Source: Polytrichum commune
Lineage: Eukaryota > Streptophyta > Polytrichopsida > Polytrichales > Polytrichaceae
NCBI GenBank assembly: GCA_950295325.1
Contig: OX485805.1
Location: 34,645,501 to 34,709,500, forward strand
DNA: 64,000 bases
Direction: 5' to 3'
This document shows positions 25,251 to 42,764 of the stretch, in pieces. The translations under genes and the position numbers were made by a program. The notes under the pieces were generated by a model. It was not told the DNA's origin. It made no database searches and was given only the letters and a program-made list of their open reading frames with translations. Positions within the stretch are counted from its first letter, which is position 1; each line of letters begins with the position of its first letter.

Positions 25251-25385
25251 CTCCAACTCTTCAGACATATCCTCAAATAATGTTGCAATTACTTACCCCT
25301 CTCACGCGCAAGCAAAGGTCACTTGCACCACTTACACGTACTGTGGGAGTGGGGCAACATTATGCAGCAATTATCTGCCCAGGAC
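25251..25385 (+). repeat. Direct repeat, copy 1
   Basis: Shares the ordered motifs aactcttcag, tcaaataatg, tgcaattactta, cacttgca, actgtgggagtgg and aattatct with 25925-26075 in the same orientation. Identity is roughly 75% by eye over ~140 bp. No element ends recognised. Confidence 0.65.
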
Positions 25386-25924
25386 TATCGACCTCTCACG
25401 GCAGGCCGGCAGAGGAGAGGAGATGAGATTAAGGTAGATGTGTCCTTACATGGATACTTTTCCTCTCAGCATCCACTTACCGTGAGAAACACACAATTAA
25501 TGCAAGATGATTAGCAAATCCAAACCCTGCCGGTAACCTTCTTGCCTTGTAAAATTTTGAAGCTCGTATATAGTATCTTTTTCATTACCAAAGTGAAGAT
25601 TCTCGTGCCCATTAAGTGGTCATATAGCCTCCCCCTCTAAATATGTTGAGTGTTGAATCTAGAACGGTTAGCTCATTTTGAGCATGTAGTCCAATCTCTT
25701 TTAAACTAACGTTTTTGTTGAAGCTGGTTCTTAGATCCACACCTAACCACATACCACTCAAATATACGTGTCGCGATTATGGGTCTGTTCGATTTAGGCG
25801 CGCCTGCCTTAGATGAGATGCCAGTTGTTGCAAGATGATGCACCTGTGGAAAAGATTTTCTTGCTTCGTCCGGCTTCTAGTTCTTCGTCCTGAGGGGAAA
25901 TGCTGTGAAAGAATAATCAATGAC

Positions 25925-26075
25925 CTTTAAACTCTTCAGAGCGAGTCCAGACATGCTTTCAAATAATGCTGCAATTACTTACCTCGTTGCGGGAAAGGAC
26001 GACACTTGCAACGCTTCCACGTTGTACTGTGGGAGTGGCGACATTATGGTGGAATTATCTATCTGCGCAGAATTA
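25925..26075 (+). repeat. Direct repeat, copy 2
   Basis: Second copy of the 25251-25385 repeat. Both copies are followed by similar gatgatgca/agatgatgc-type text, so the duplicated block may be longer than the clear core. Confidence 0.65.
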
Positions 26076-26129
26076 TCAAGCGCGCAGGTGCAGGGGCCGA
26101 TAAGATGCCGGTTGTTGCAAGATTGATGC

Positions 26130-28103
26130 AACTGATGAATTCTTCCTTCATCGGCTTCCTTTTCGTTCGTCATTCCTTCATGCTGTGACAGAATGACGCG
26201 CGTCTGAATCGCTGAGGCAGGGCAATTCTGTGACTCGATGGATGCCTTCAATCATGCGACACACCATTATGTGTGTATACTATTGAGCTGCACTTTTCCT
26301 TAACCCTCTTACGGCCCAAGTTTTTTTTCTTTCCAAACTGGGACTCTCTAACACCGTATGGGTAGAGCTTGATTAAAAATAGGTCATGTTTAGCCAATTG
26401 GTTTCCCTCCTTTAAAAGCGGATCGACACAAAATGATTCCTGAATGGTTATGTGATATGAAGTGTTCCTGATGTCACAAGACATCTTGACATTTGTGCCA
26501 CTTAAGAATATGTAATGTTTGTGATATCCGACCACTCTAAGCTATTTAGGATTGTAACGAATGAGATCATATTTCTTAACAAAAAAATGAGAAAATTAAT
26601 TCTAAAGTTGACGGGGAGGAATCAAAAGAGTAAATTTTATATGATTACATTAATTACATTTACTTTAACTGTTTGGATGTGATACTTTGATGGTGCCTCA
26701 CAACTTCTTCTTTTTTTGTGATAATTCTCAAAACATCCCTTGGAAACATTATCTTATATAACACATCTTGCAATATGCAATACCCATCACCTAGGGTTAG
26801 CATTGAATTTTGCTCTTCAAAGACTTACAATTACTGTGCTTTTGACTGTCCACTCGATTCATGAAGCGTTTGTAGTCTTGTTGGAAACAAAGTCAAGGAT
26901 TTGTTGCACTCATGTAAGCTGAAGGTGAAAACGTTGGGGGTCCCTTATAGTTTGGAAATTTTCTAATCAAGCATATTTGACCCCATCATTAATAGCTTAA
27001 AACATGTGAATTAGTCTAGAGGGACTAAGTGGGGATGAATTGGCCATACACCTATAGGAGTAAAAAAGGTTTTAATTGAACCCTAACATGGATGCCACTG
27101 ATCCTAAGTATGGAAAGAACGGCATGTCAATCAAAAGCATAGATGGAGTCATATCCAACAACGATTGTTTTGGCCCAAAGTGGGCGGCTATGTATGTCCA
27201 AGGAAATACTAATGATGCTGTCATGAACATAAAAATCGTAGCTCATTTCACAAAAATAAACAAATAAACCAATGCTTAGCATTCTCATATGACTCTTACA
27301 AGTGTATTTTCCCTTCCTTATCTCAAAACTTGAACCAGGCTAACCGACCATTTATTGAAGTTCCAGACTAAAACCTTCTCACATGTGTATTATTAAAAAC
27401 TTAAAAACATTCATGTTGCAACAAAACTGAACCAATTCCCAGTCCAACACTACAACATGGTTGAGCTCCGTGGACGAATCCATTGGCAAATCACACATGT
27501 TAGCATGGTTCCAATGATATTGAAAACGACACTTTACACGGACGTCACAGTAAGAGAACAGATAAACGTTCTCATCTTATTCAGTCAGATAAACATTCTC
27601 CGTACACTCTAACTAAACTCACACATCTTTCATGAACTTCCAAAGATTGAAAATACGTATCATCCATGCCGTCCATAGAATTGAGCCAACGTATGGAGGA
27701 TAAATGCTCACAAGTCACGTATGAAACGTGAGCGTATGAAACCACAAACGGCTTCGAAAGAACCTAAACCCTCGAGTAGTGATGCATTGGCATGCGAGCT
27801 CCCACTTGAGAGGGGTATTTATTATTATATTTACTTGGCCTCACGGCGTCGTTAGTGTGGCCATGGTACGCCATTAAATTGGGAGTGAGTGGGGGCACTT
27901 CTTGGGAGTAAGTTCCCATAATGATGTTCATGTCCCCCTATGCTTGTAATGATACCACTGCGGCCTCCTAACCGTAAACTCATTATTGTTACCCGTACAT
28001 TTTTTACACTTCGGGTCAACTTTGACTCCCAATGCCCAATCCTTCCCTTCCTCCGACCTCGGGGCCACTCAAACCCGAGCTAGCTATATATAGAATGTTT
28101 TGG
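26130..28103. other. Gene-less stretch with one orphan frame
   Basis: No supported gene. A 59-codon frame with its own ATG at 27088 runs to a stop at 27267 on the plus strand. It has more balanced composition than its surroundings and no family that I recognise. Otherwise AT-rich sequence with nothing visible. Confidence 0.35.
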
Positions 28104-28337
28104 GACCGGATATGGTATTTAGTGCCGCTTACTATTTGGAAATTACATCATGCTTTAATTGTTTACTATATATCCCACTTGTTTTTCACTCTCTTTTTAC
28201 CCGTAAAGGTCAAATTGGTGGGTTGGACATTAAAGAGCATTTACATCTTCACTTGGTAAAAAAATTGTATCAATAGTAAAACATTATGGGTCTAAGTAAC
28301 TCCATATAGCAAGTGACACTAAATATCATAAACGGTG
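28104..28337. mobile_element. MITE of the TATTTAGTGTCAC family, tandem unit a
   Basis: First of three head-to-tail copies. The right end cactaaatatcataaacggtg is an inverted match to the left atatggtatttagtgccg. The interior carries the family marks gtcaaattggtgggttggac and cttggtaaaaa. The left end is slightly eroded. A TA separates it from unit b. Confidence 0.8.
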
Positions 28338-28339
28338 TA

Positions 28340-28572
28340 TGCTATTTATGGTATTTAGTGTCACTTATTAGTTGGAAGTTATGCAATGCTATACTTGTTT
28401 ACTATAGATTGTATTGTTTTTAATATTTTTTTGTCAGTAACGGTCAAATTGGTTGTTTGGACATTATAGAGCATTCAAATCTTTTCTTGGTAAAAATTAC
28501 ATTAATAGTTAGAAGTTATAGAGCATTGCATAACTCCAAAGAGTAAGTGACATTAATTTTTTTTAAATGGTG
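28340..28572. mobile_element. MITE tandem unit b
   Basis: Begins directly after the TA at 28338-28339 with ctatttatggtatttagtgt and ends in aaatggtg before TA at 28573-28574. The interior matches unit a (ggtcaaattggttgtttggac). Confidence 0.82.
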
Positions 28573-28574
28573 TA

Positions 28575-28791
28575 CATTGTTTATGGTATTTAGTGCCATT
28601 TACTATTTGTACTTACATAGTGTTATAATAATTTTCTTAAGATATAGGTTATTACCAAGTAAAGTCATATACGTTATAGAGTGTCCAAACAACCTATTTG
28701 ATCTTTGATGATAAAGAATAAAATTCACACACATAATTTATGGCAATGCGTAATTCCAAATAGTAAGTGGCACCCAACACCATACACATTG
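28575..28791. mobile_element. MITE tandem unit c
   Basis: Begins directly after the TA at 28573-28574 with ttgtttatggtatttagtgc and ends before TA at 28792-28793. The interior has the family segment in the opposite sense (gtgtccaaacaacc), so unit c is inverted relative to a and b although the outer ends look alike. Confidence 0.8.
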
Positions 28792-29080
28792 TAGGAATGG
28801 ACTCTTTAAAGGCCTCACAAGGAGACAAAATGATCCATTTCATATCATGCAGCTGAATTTGTGCACATAATCACTAAACTAAACATATGATTTACTGTGG
28901 CACTAAAATTGGTGTTGCCATGTTAATTAGGGTGGTCTACATGACTTGTTAGGTAGCACCAAGTGTTTCATGACACCCAATGATTGCAAGAACATCAATG
29001 TGGGTGTATGATAAGAAGTGTGGGCCACACTAAATCATATAATTAGTGTACACATTCTCCTACATCATGTGGGAAGGCTA

Positions 29081-29349
29081 CACTAAATAGGATCATTAGT
29101 GTGACTGATACTATTTTATTTGAAATTGCACAAATATCTCTGATACTTAGTTTACTACAATAATCAATATAATATTGGACCAACAATTCTATTTAAAATA
29201 CAGTACTACAATAAATTAATAAAGAAGACACATTCATACACCTCCACATTTCAAAAAATGAAATTGACTTTATCTCGGTAACTTGGAACCACAAGCCACT
29301 ATATGAAGTCGCTCTATGCAAAAGGTCACACTAACGATTCTATTTGGTG
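29081..29349. mobile_element. TA-flanked MITE, CACTAAAT ends (269 bp)
   Basis: The left CACTAAATAGGATCATTAGT and the inverted right end (actaacgattctatttggtg on the plus strand) match with few differences. TA borders both ends (29079-29080, 29350-29351). A solo palindromic relative (cactaaatcatataattagt) lies just upstream at about 29030-29048. Confidence 0.8.
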
Positions 29350-29978
29350 TAGTGGTAATCACGATGAAAATCCTTCTTACTAAGTATCTAGTTCATAGAT
29401 TCCATTCTTTGTCTAAGTGCCCGTTTTGCCATAGACCCACTTATCGTGTTTGAAATCTTTGGAAAATGATAGTTGATGAACCATTCACAAGTCTAAGAGA
29501 ATTCGAGAAAAAATAAACTTGTAATTTGTACACTAATTTGTGCAATCATGTTGCCCCATGCTAATTTATTGACATTGCACATTATTTTGAATATTCATCA
29601 CCATAATAATAAAATAAATTAGTGATTCTTATTTTTATTGTGGTTGATAAATAAACAAGATTATCAATTCTTGTGATATGATGAATTTTGACCCAAAGTA
29701 ATTTGCATGGGTAAAGGTGAAACCTATCTGCAAAGGCAACCTAATTGCACATACAATTGTAGTTGATTGGTGATTGAGGGCGAGGCTTTCTCCACCATTT
29801 GATAGCTGTTGGTATGCCAATACAAATTATTGTTAACTTAACTAGATCCACTTGTTTTTTTTAATAATGGGTGAGAGGGAGGCCGTATTCACACAACATT
29901 GAATATTCAACAATTAATCCTCAAATAGTGAATTGCTTAAAGTCTAAGCACTTTTTTGGGTTTATTTTCCAAGTCCAC

Positions 29979-29979
<1 letters not shown>

Positions 29980-30014
<35 letters not shown>
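29980..30014. repeat. (AG)n microsatellite
   Basis: Uninterrupted GA/AG repeat apart from one AAAG step. Confidence 0.95.
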
Positions 30015-30693
30015 CCTCTCATTCATCCAACATAAAAGTCCTAAGAGTAATATGCAACCGGAGGCTACTTTTCAAAGTTGAATTGAGATTGGAATAAGCT
30101 TTAAAGACTCCGAATTGGTCTACTCGAAGTTAAATGGCAACAAACTTGTAGGGGGTCCAAATTTTGTGTTGGATGCATGTGAGGTACACTCGTTCAAAAT
30201 GACCTCATGTGGTAAGCTTATATGGGGGTCTCCTTGTATGGGTTCTCTATGCACAAAAATGTGCATGTGAGCCATATACCTCCAATTTTAGCTATTTGTG
30301 TCAAAAGTGATCATATCTAAAATGAACTCAATCATCAAGTGTGTATTTAAATTGGTTGAATAACTCAATGTAATAGAAGATCTAGGTTCAAATAGGCAAG
30401 TTGGGTGCCCTTGGAATCATATACATATTGAGCATATGAATTAGATTAGTATGTACATTGTTTTAATGTACAATATCAATATGTGCCAATGATGATCAAT
30501 ATGCTCGATATGTATCAATTTACTTTCTCCTTGAGATAAGATAATGTACCAAATTAATTGCTTTGTAGTGGTACGTGCTACCATTGATAGATGTTGGGTA
30601 ATCTATTGTATAAGTACATTTACAATGGGTATCGCACGAGAGGTGTTGGGAACGATTGTTTGTGTTGAAATGTTGGCTACACTATGTAAGTTA

Positions 30694-31195
30694 GGGCCAC
30701 TTCACACACAAGACTGAGAGCCCAGGACCATTACACTTCAAGCACTCTCATTGGTGGAAAAGGCGGAGCCGGTCCAACTTCGCTTCACACTACGCTTGAG
30801 GGACCAACGGAGTATGTGAATAATGCAAGATGGATGTAGAGTCTACATGGATTCCTACATGGCATCGAATGGATCATGTTTCATGGTCACTTGGACTATT
30901 TTCAAAAACCACCTCTTGGAGGTAGGCTTAACACAAAACCGGGAGACCATGGCACTCCAAACGCTCACAACTGTTGGTTTATTCTATTTTATCATACGTG
31001 AGGACATGCATGAATAGACATTCATTGAAATAGCATTTGGTTGAGGGACCGGTCACATATGACTTCAAACTACAATTGAGGATCTGTGACCACACTACAT
31101 GACTTTGGAGGCGATTTGAGACGGCCTTTGGACACTTTCTTTTGGGCTCTAACAATTTCATGGTCACGGCTCTTGGCTTGTGTGTGAAGTGGCCC
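30694..31195 (+). mobile_element. Harbinger-like MITE (copy D)
   Basis: A 502-bp full-length member, same length as copy B, with TTA directly outside both ends (30691-30693, 31196-31198). The terminal inverted repeats are gggccacttcacacacaaga and cttgtgtgtgaagtggccc. Confidence 0.88.
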
Positions 31196-31198
31196 TTA

Positions 31199-33638
31199 GA
31201 GCCTTGATGTTTGAGGTCTATGCAAAATTGCATGTGGTGGATGAAACCTACTTACTTAAATGTGTTTAGAAGGAGCGGGCGATTTGATGAGTGCTCTCAC
31301 CTTCAATGTGTATCAAGAAGCACATATGAGGTGTTGAGGTTAGGAACATCTTCCAATAACCACCTCCACAAGGGTCTTGTAGTAGTGTTCCATGACGGAA
31401 TGGTTATGATAACAAACTATAGACGTAGCTCAAGTAAGTTTTTCTCTAACATCATTGCCAATTTAGAAATAGACCGTCCATGGAATAAAATCTCCAACGC
31501 ATTCTTATAAAGAAATTTATTTTCATTTTCAAGACTCGGTGAGGAATAGTAGGAATTGTGTACATAGATCGTACACTGAACTCGTAGACCTTTCAAAGAG
31601 TTAAGAAGTCATCTACGGCCTTCAATTTTCTCCTCAAAGCACCGAGGTAAGTACACCCATGAACAATCATTCTCACCACGGTGACATGATTTGCCAACCT
31701 CCGACGAGGGGTAGAGTTAGTTTTCTTTTGGTTTTTAGATTTATTTTAAGAATATTTTAATAGGGTTTTAATTTATTGGTTGGCGTGGAGTGAAAGTGAA
31801 CAAGTTCATGCCACAAGTGGATATTGAACTCATACAAAGGACCGGAGGGTGGGGACAATGTATGCCAAATCATGTGAGGATGTCTTCATCAAAATTATTC
31901 ATGTGCTCACTTATATAAGTACCGGCCTCGGCATGTATGAGTTGTACCTAGGCATATGAGACCCTCTATTCAATCACTCATTCACAAATTCGATCATAAA
32001 TGGGAGTACTACGTATGTAGCTTTGAGTGTTAAGTGTTTGCGTGTAGCTTGGAGCGTCATAAACCCCTCAGTATGGTCTCGGGTGTAGATGGACAAAAGC
32101 ATTGTGCAATGGTTACATAAGAATCTCAAAGCTTTCAAAACATTTCAAGATTATTATTATTTTTTGATATTATAGTAAATTTATGAGGAGGCTAATGTAC
32201 TTGAGGTTGTGAAATTTTGGCATCCAACGATTTAGATATGATTTTAGAAGATTCAATGTATCTTTGTGATCTAAACTCTTCTCCCCCAACCCACCCTCCA
32301 TCAAATTAAAAAACAAAAATAAAGGAGATACCATTAATCATTGAATCTTTGTCTCTATGTACATATGAATGTTCTTTTTTTCTTTGCAAAAGAATATCAT
32401 CATTATTCATTTTGAAATACATAGTTGTCCATTTTGGAGCATAAATAGGCATTCAAATTAAGTTGTTGATGACGTTGGGCATTTTTACCTTGGTCATTGT
32501 GTGGTGTAGACAACTTTTGATGGGATGCTTGGTTGTATTTCAAAGTTATCCTTTCTTGGCCCCTCTATCTACATTGATGTAATCTCTAAAAAGGAATTGA
32601 TCAGAGTCCACTCATTGTCTCTACAAAAATACATCCAATTATGAGTCCCTTTGAAATCCCGAACAAAAAATTAGTGGAGAATATTTCTCCAATGACTCAA
32701 ACCTCCAAAAGGAAGCCATGTAGAACACTAATCAATGTGGAACGTAAACAACTTTTTTTTATCATAAATGAAGAGACGAGCATGCTAGAGAACATTAAAT
32801 CTTTATTTCATTTTGTTTAATTTTGAAAAGAAAAATCCTCAAAATCCATCGTAGAGAGAAAAATTGCCCACCCCCATGGAGATGTTGTGAGGTTGAGGGA
32901 GATGTCAACGTCAATGTAACAGAGGATTTGCATGGGTGGCCATGTTCCCCACTCACATCGAAGGTATATATAAGTAGTATATAAGGTACGTATATCCAAA
33001 ACCACGACTATGTACCATATGCATACATTTGTTGCTTCCAAATGTATGTATGTGGTACATATTGGTGGTTCAGGGTACAAATACCTTAGCACTCAAAAGT
33101 TTTTTATGACGTGCTTGCACTAGCTTGGCTTTTGAAGTACATCACTTGGGATTGATCTATCTCTTAAAAACGACAGAGATTTTGTGCCACATCTGATAGA
33201 ATCATCAACACATTCAACAACTATCCAAAGGATAGGTCAATAAGTACTCGGTGAGTTGTAGGATAATCATATAAATAATTGTCCATGAACCACCCATGAC
33301 ATTTCCAACCTCCAATGATGTTGCGATGCATGTAAATTGTGTAAGGTAAGTTATACCTAAAACTGATAGAACAAGCAAGCGTTGAGCACAATTTCTACCA
33401 TTAGAGCGGTAAAGTTTATACAATTTCCTCCTTTGCAAGATCAAGGGATTCCAACGCACTAAAAACACATTGTTTGGACATTGTATGCAAAAATTATAAG
33501 GGCTTACAGTTTCAAATATAGATGACTTAAAACCAACAGTGTTTATATTAGATGCTCGGAAGGTGTACATCTTTGTAATCAACATGTATTTGAATGTACA
33601 AGTTTTTTAGGTGTTGGTTTTGGGTAAACTAACCTTAA
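31199..33638. other. Gene-less stretch
   Basis: Several open frames of up to 123 codons exist on both strands, but none shows a recognisable domain or splice-linked neighbour. AT-rich; nothing else seen. Confidence 0.4.
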
Positions 33639-33926
33639 GAGTGTCTCTACTCATGAAGCCAAAATTTTAAGGTGAGTCCCACCCATAAGTTCCTATATGT
33701 ATCAAAGAATATCATTGCCCACTTATTATATCATAGAGGCCCTCTAGCGGCTCACCAAGTATAGCAAGTTGAAGGGCCCTAGAGAGAGGAACCTAAATGA
33801 GTGATTAGTGGGCAGTAAGAATATATATAAGGACTTTGGAGACGGGACGTAGCATGCGGTCTCGCTTTAAAAAAGAGAAAAGCCAATGGTAGTGGCATGT
33901 TTGTGGCTTCATCAATGGAGATGCTC
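33639..33926. mobile_element. Harbinger-like MITE, GAGYRTCTC ends (288 bp)
   Basis: The left end gagtgtctctactcatgaag and the inverted right end (cttcatcaatggagatgctc on the plus strand) are imperfect inverted repeats. TAA lies directly outside both (33636-33638, 33927-33929). Ends of the GAGCATCTCCA type with TWA duplications are widespread in plant PIF/Harbinger-derived MITEs. Confidence 0.72.
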
Positions 33927-35267
33927 TAAGCACAAAACCAAGTCCCCTACGTGTTGAAGGCCAATTTGTTCCAATTAATTCCCATCAAATTAATATGGGG
34001 TTTTTGATGTCATTTGGAGTTAAATCGTCTTAGAATAATCATTTCCAAGCTAAAAGAATAGTTCACTACATTTTCACCTTCCCAGTAGATGGGCTTATGC
34101 AAGCAAGAGTGACCTACATGAGCAAGGATTTGGAGCAACCATAGAAGTTGAAGTTGAAAACATTGGGGACTTCTTGTAGCTCAGAAATGTGTTGTTTGAG
34201 CACATTGGAATTTGAAACTCGGAATCGCATCGGAAACTTCAAATTGTGTCAAAATTGTGCCCTCATGTTCAAAACTTGGAACATAAATTATACTAATATA
34301 TAACAAATTTACATATTGCAGACTTTGGACTTTAGTGTCACTTGCTATTCAGAGTTACACATTCCTATATTTTTTTACTATTCATCTAACTTTTTACCAA
34401 GTGGAAATGTTAGTATTTTATTATGTCCAAACAACCAATTCGACCTTTGTTGGTAATAAAAGAAATAAAAATGTACAATAAACAATTAAGTGACAATAAA
34501 TATCATATTTAGAGTAGTGAACCACAAATAGTTGACATACTTTGAGGACATTATCCAATCTCATTGTAACAAATGTTTGTACGAATAAGAGTGATCATAT
34601 GAGGCCCACATACATCATGACAGTAATAGACCAATGAATGAATGAAATGAAGTTGATTTTGTAATCCAGGAAGCCGAAAAGGCTAATGGGATTGAATGTA
34701 CATCAAGATGATTCCAAACCAACTAATTCTCTAGAGAGACAGAGTGCAATAGCCTTCATAAGATAGGGGCTAATGTCAACTTGATGGTCTAATTGAAAGA
34801 AAGAGTTTAGGCTCCCTCAAACTAAGTTCTCAAATAATAATGAAAACTTATCTCTAATGGGGTTGTATCTACAAATGGGTAGAACCGGCAGTTAGTTACA
34901 GATGAACCGGTTGAATTTGAGAAATAACCGGTTGAAGCTGAAGACTGCAAGAAAATTACTGATCATTTTCGAGGAATTTATAGACTATACCCCAATTTAA
35001 TGAAGGAAAACCGAAGGATGTAAACATGTAACCAATTGGACTTGCAAACACTAGAATCTCAACCGATTATGCCCAAAAATCTCCCTGATCACTGGGTTGT
35101 ATAGGGAAATGTGCCTCATTTTCAACCAATAATGTACCACCACGCCAGAGGAGCCCAGGCTTTGAAGAGTGAGTGATGTTAAAAATGTTAAACATCACCT
35201 CAAATTAAATACCCATTGATCTCATTATCCACAAACTTGACAATTAGAAGAATGGGCCACTGGGTGA
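33927..35267. other. Gene-less stretch with two repeat copies
   Basis: 33940-34080 is a diverged member of the dispersed family seen at 12280-12760. 34323-34517 is an eroded member of the tatttagtgtcac MITE family (actttagtgtcacttgct to gtgacaataaatatcat). 34873-35110 is a copy of the CCGGTT-type repeat, in plus orientation. No gene. Confidence 0.5.
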
Positions 35268-35804
35268 CAGAGCCCAACATTTTTCCTTTAAATTGCACCC
35301 ATACCCAGACCATGCCCATTAGCAGCGACCTATGCCCACCCATGCCCACCCATGCTATTTAAATTGCACCCATGTATTCAAAAATTATGTAATGTGTATT
35401 ACCCGCCTACACCAAGTCTTGGTTGGATTGGACAAATAAAAGGTCGTTCACTATTGCTGGCTTCAACCCGAAGCGCTTCTTGGTTAGCGTATTCCCTGCA
35501 TCCGAGAAGATAGACTCCGATTTGGAGTTGGATGCAGGGATGCACAAAACCGAACGCGCCACGCGCGACATGATGGGGAATGTGGGGGCTTCTTTCAACT
35601 TCCACCACAAGAGAACACTCAATTTAGCAGTGGTATCCAATATGCTTTGCTTTAGCCCATGCTCACCCATGAACAATAATATCGAACCCATGCCCACCCA
35701 TGAATGATAACATCGCAGCCATGCCCACCCATGAACAATAATATCACACCCATGCCCACCCAAAACCCATGGGCATGGGTATGGGCACCCAATGTAGGGC
35801 TCTG
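35268..35804 (-). mobile_element. Internally deleted hAT transposon
   Basis: The ends CAGAGCCCAACAT (left, plus strand) and CAGAGCCCTACAT (right, minus strand) are inverted repeats. The adjacent 8 bp are CTGGGTGA (35260-35267) and GTGGGTGA (35805-35812), a target duplication with one mismatch, as hAT elements make. GGGCATGGG/CCCATGCCC motifs fill both subterminal regions, including ~3.5 copies of a ~32-bp unit at 35655-35765, as expected of transposase-binding repeats. The only coding content left is the dimerisation-domain fragment at 35407-35634. Confidence 0.85.
35407..35634 (-). pseudogene. hAT transposase C-terminal dimerisation (hATC) fragment
   Basis: About 75 codons ending in a natural stop. 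The pattern is characteristic of the hATC domain: a WW pair, then FP and a V/ARSVL stretch, IPASNSKSESIFSDAG, an R-x-x-L-K-P motif and the final block LLFVQSN. This domain mediates dimer formation of the transposase. The DDE-containing RNase-H part and the zinc finger are gone. Upstream codons in the same frame come from the element's subterminal repeats and not from transposase. The frame is still open, which suggests fairly recent deletion of an active element or selection on nothing at all; I infer the former. Confidence 0.82.
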
Positions 35805-36384
35805 GTGGGTGAACAATCCTTCGCGTGTTCTTGAGGTTCATTTAGGTGTTCCGTCTAGTAATTTAGGCGCTTGCCTTCACATGATCCTCCTTGTTATATA
35901 ATATAGCAAACTCTAGCTCATTCAACCAGGATTTTGGTGATAGTTTGCAGTCAACTCCAGCATAGAAACTGGCAGGCTCACAACCACAGTAGACACCAAC
36001 TTACGCAAAACACATGTGCAAAGATAATATTATTTTCAAGCACTTAAAGAAACTGTACACTGTTTGGAGCCCTGCATTTACTAACCCTGCTCTTTTACTG
36101 CAAGGGAGGCTACCTACACACTGTCCTGGAATCTAAAGGGGCCCCTGCTGGAATGGAGTGATGACTACAAAGTGGAATTTGGATAATTCGGGTGATTCCG
36201 CCCCCAAGATTAGCAAACAATGGTGAACACCATCATGAATACAATTGGAAAACATCTGTGACTACTGTTGCCTTTGAGGCAGGCAAGCTTGGTGGAGCAC
36301 CATAAATGCATTGTGTACCTGTCCCCACTATGGGCAGAGGGAAAACAGACTGCCAATCAGCAATAGGTATCTTGTTCAGCAAAT

Positions 36385-42564
<6,180 letters not shown>

Positions 42565-42764
42565 TGCGCGCAACTCTGCGTTCTTCCCAGCGAGCTCCGC
42601 AAGTCGAAAGTTTAAGCTGCGCAACCCCGGATTATGTCGAGATTTCTGGTGCCGTGAGGGAGGAGGAGGGAAGCGAATCTCCAAGGCGACGGCAGCCAGG
42701 GTCGGAGCCGGTAGGTCGCCACGTGGCAGGAAGGTAGGTGCTCGTATTGGTAGCTAGTGGCTTC

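Noticed and set aside
35635-35841. N-terminal half of the frame that contains the hATC fragment
   Set aside because: These codons are translated from the element's subterminal GGGCATGGG repeats and outside flank, not from transposase.
42565-42684. Upstream in-frame start adding 40 residues to the protease
   Set aside because: The extension would precede and hide an otherwise typical signal peptide beginning at the ATG at 42564.
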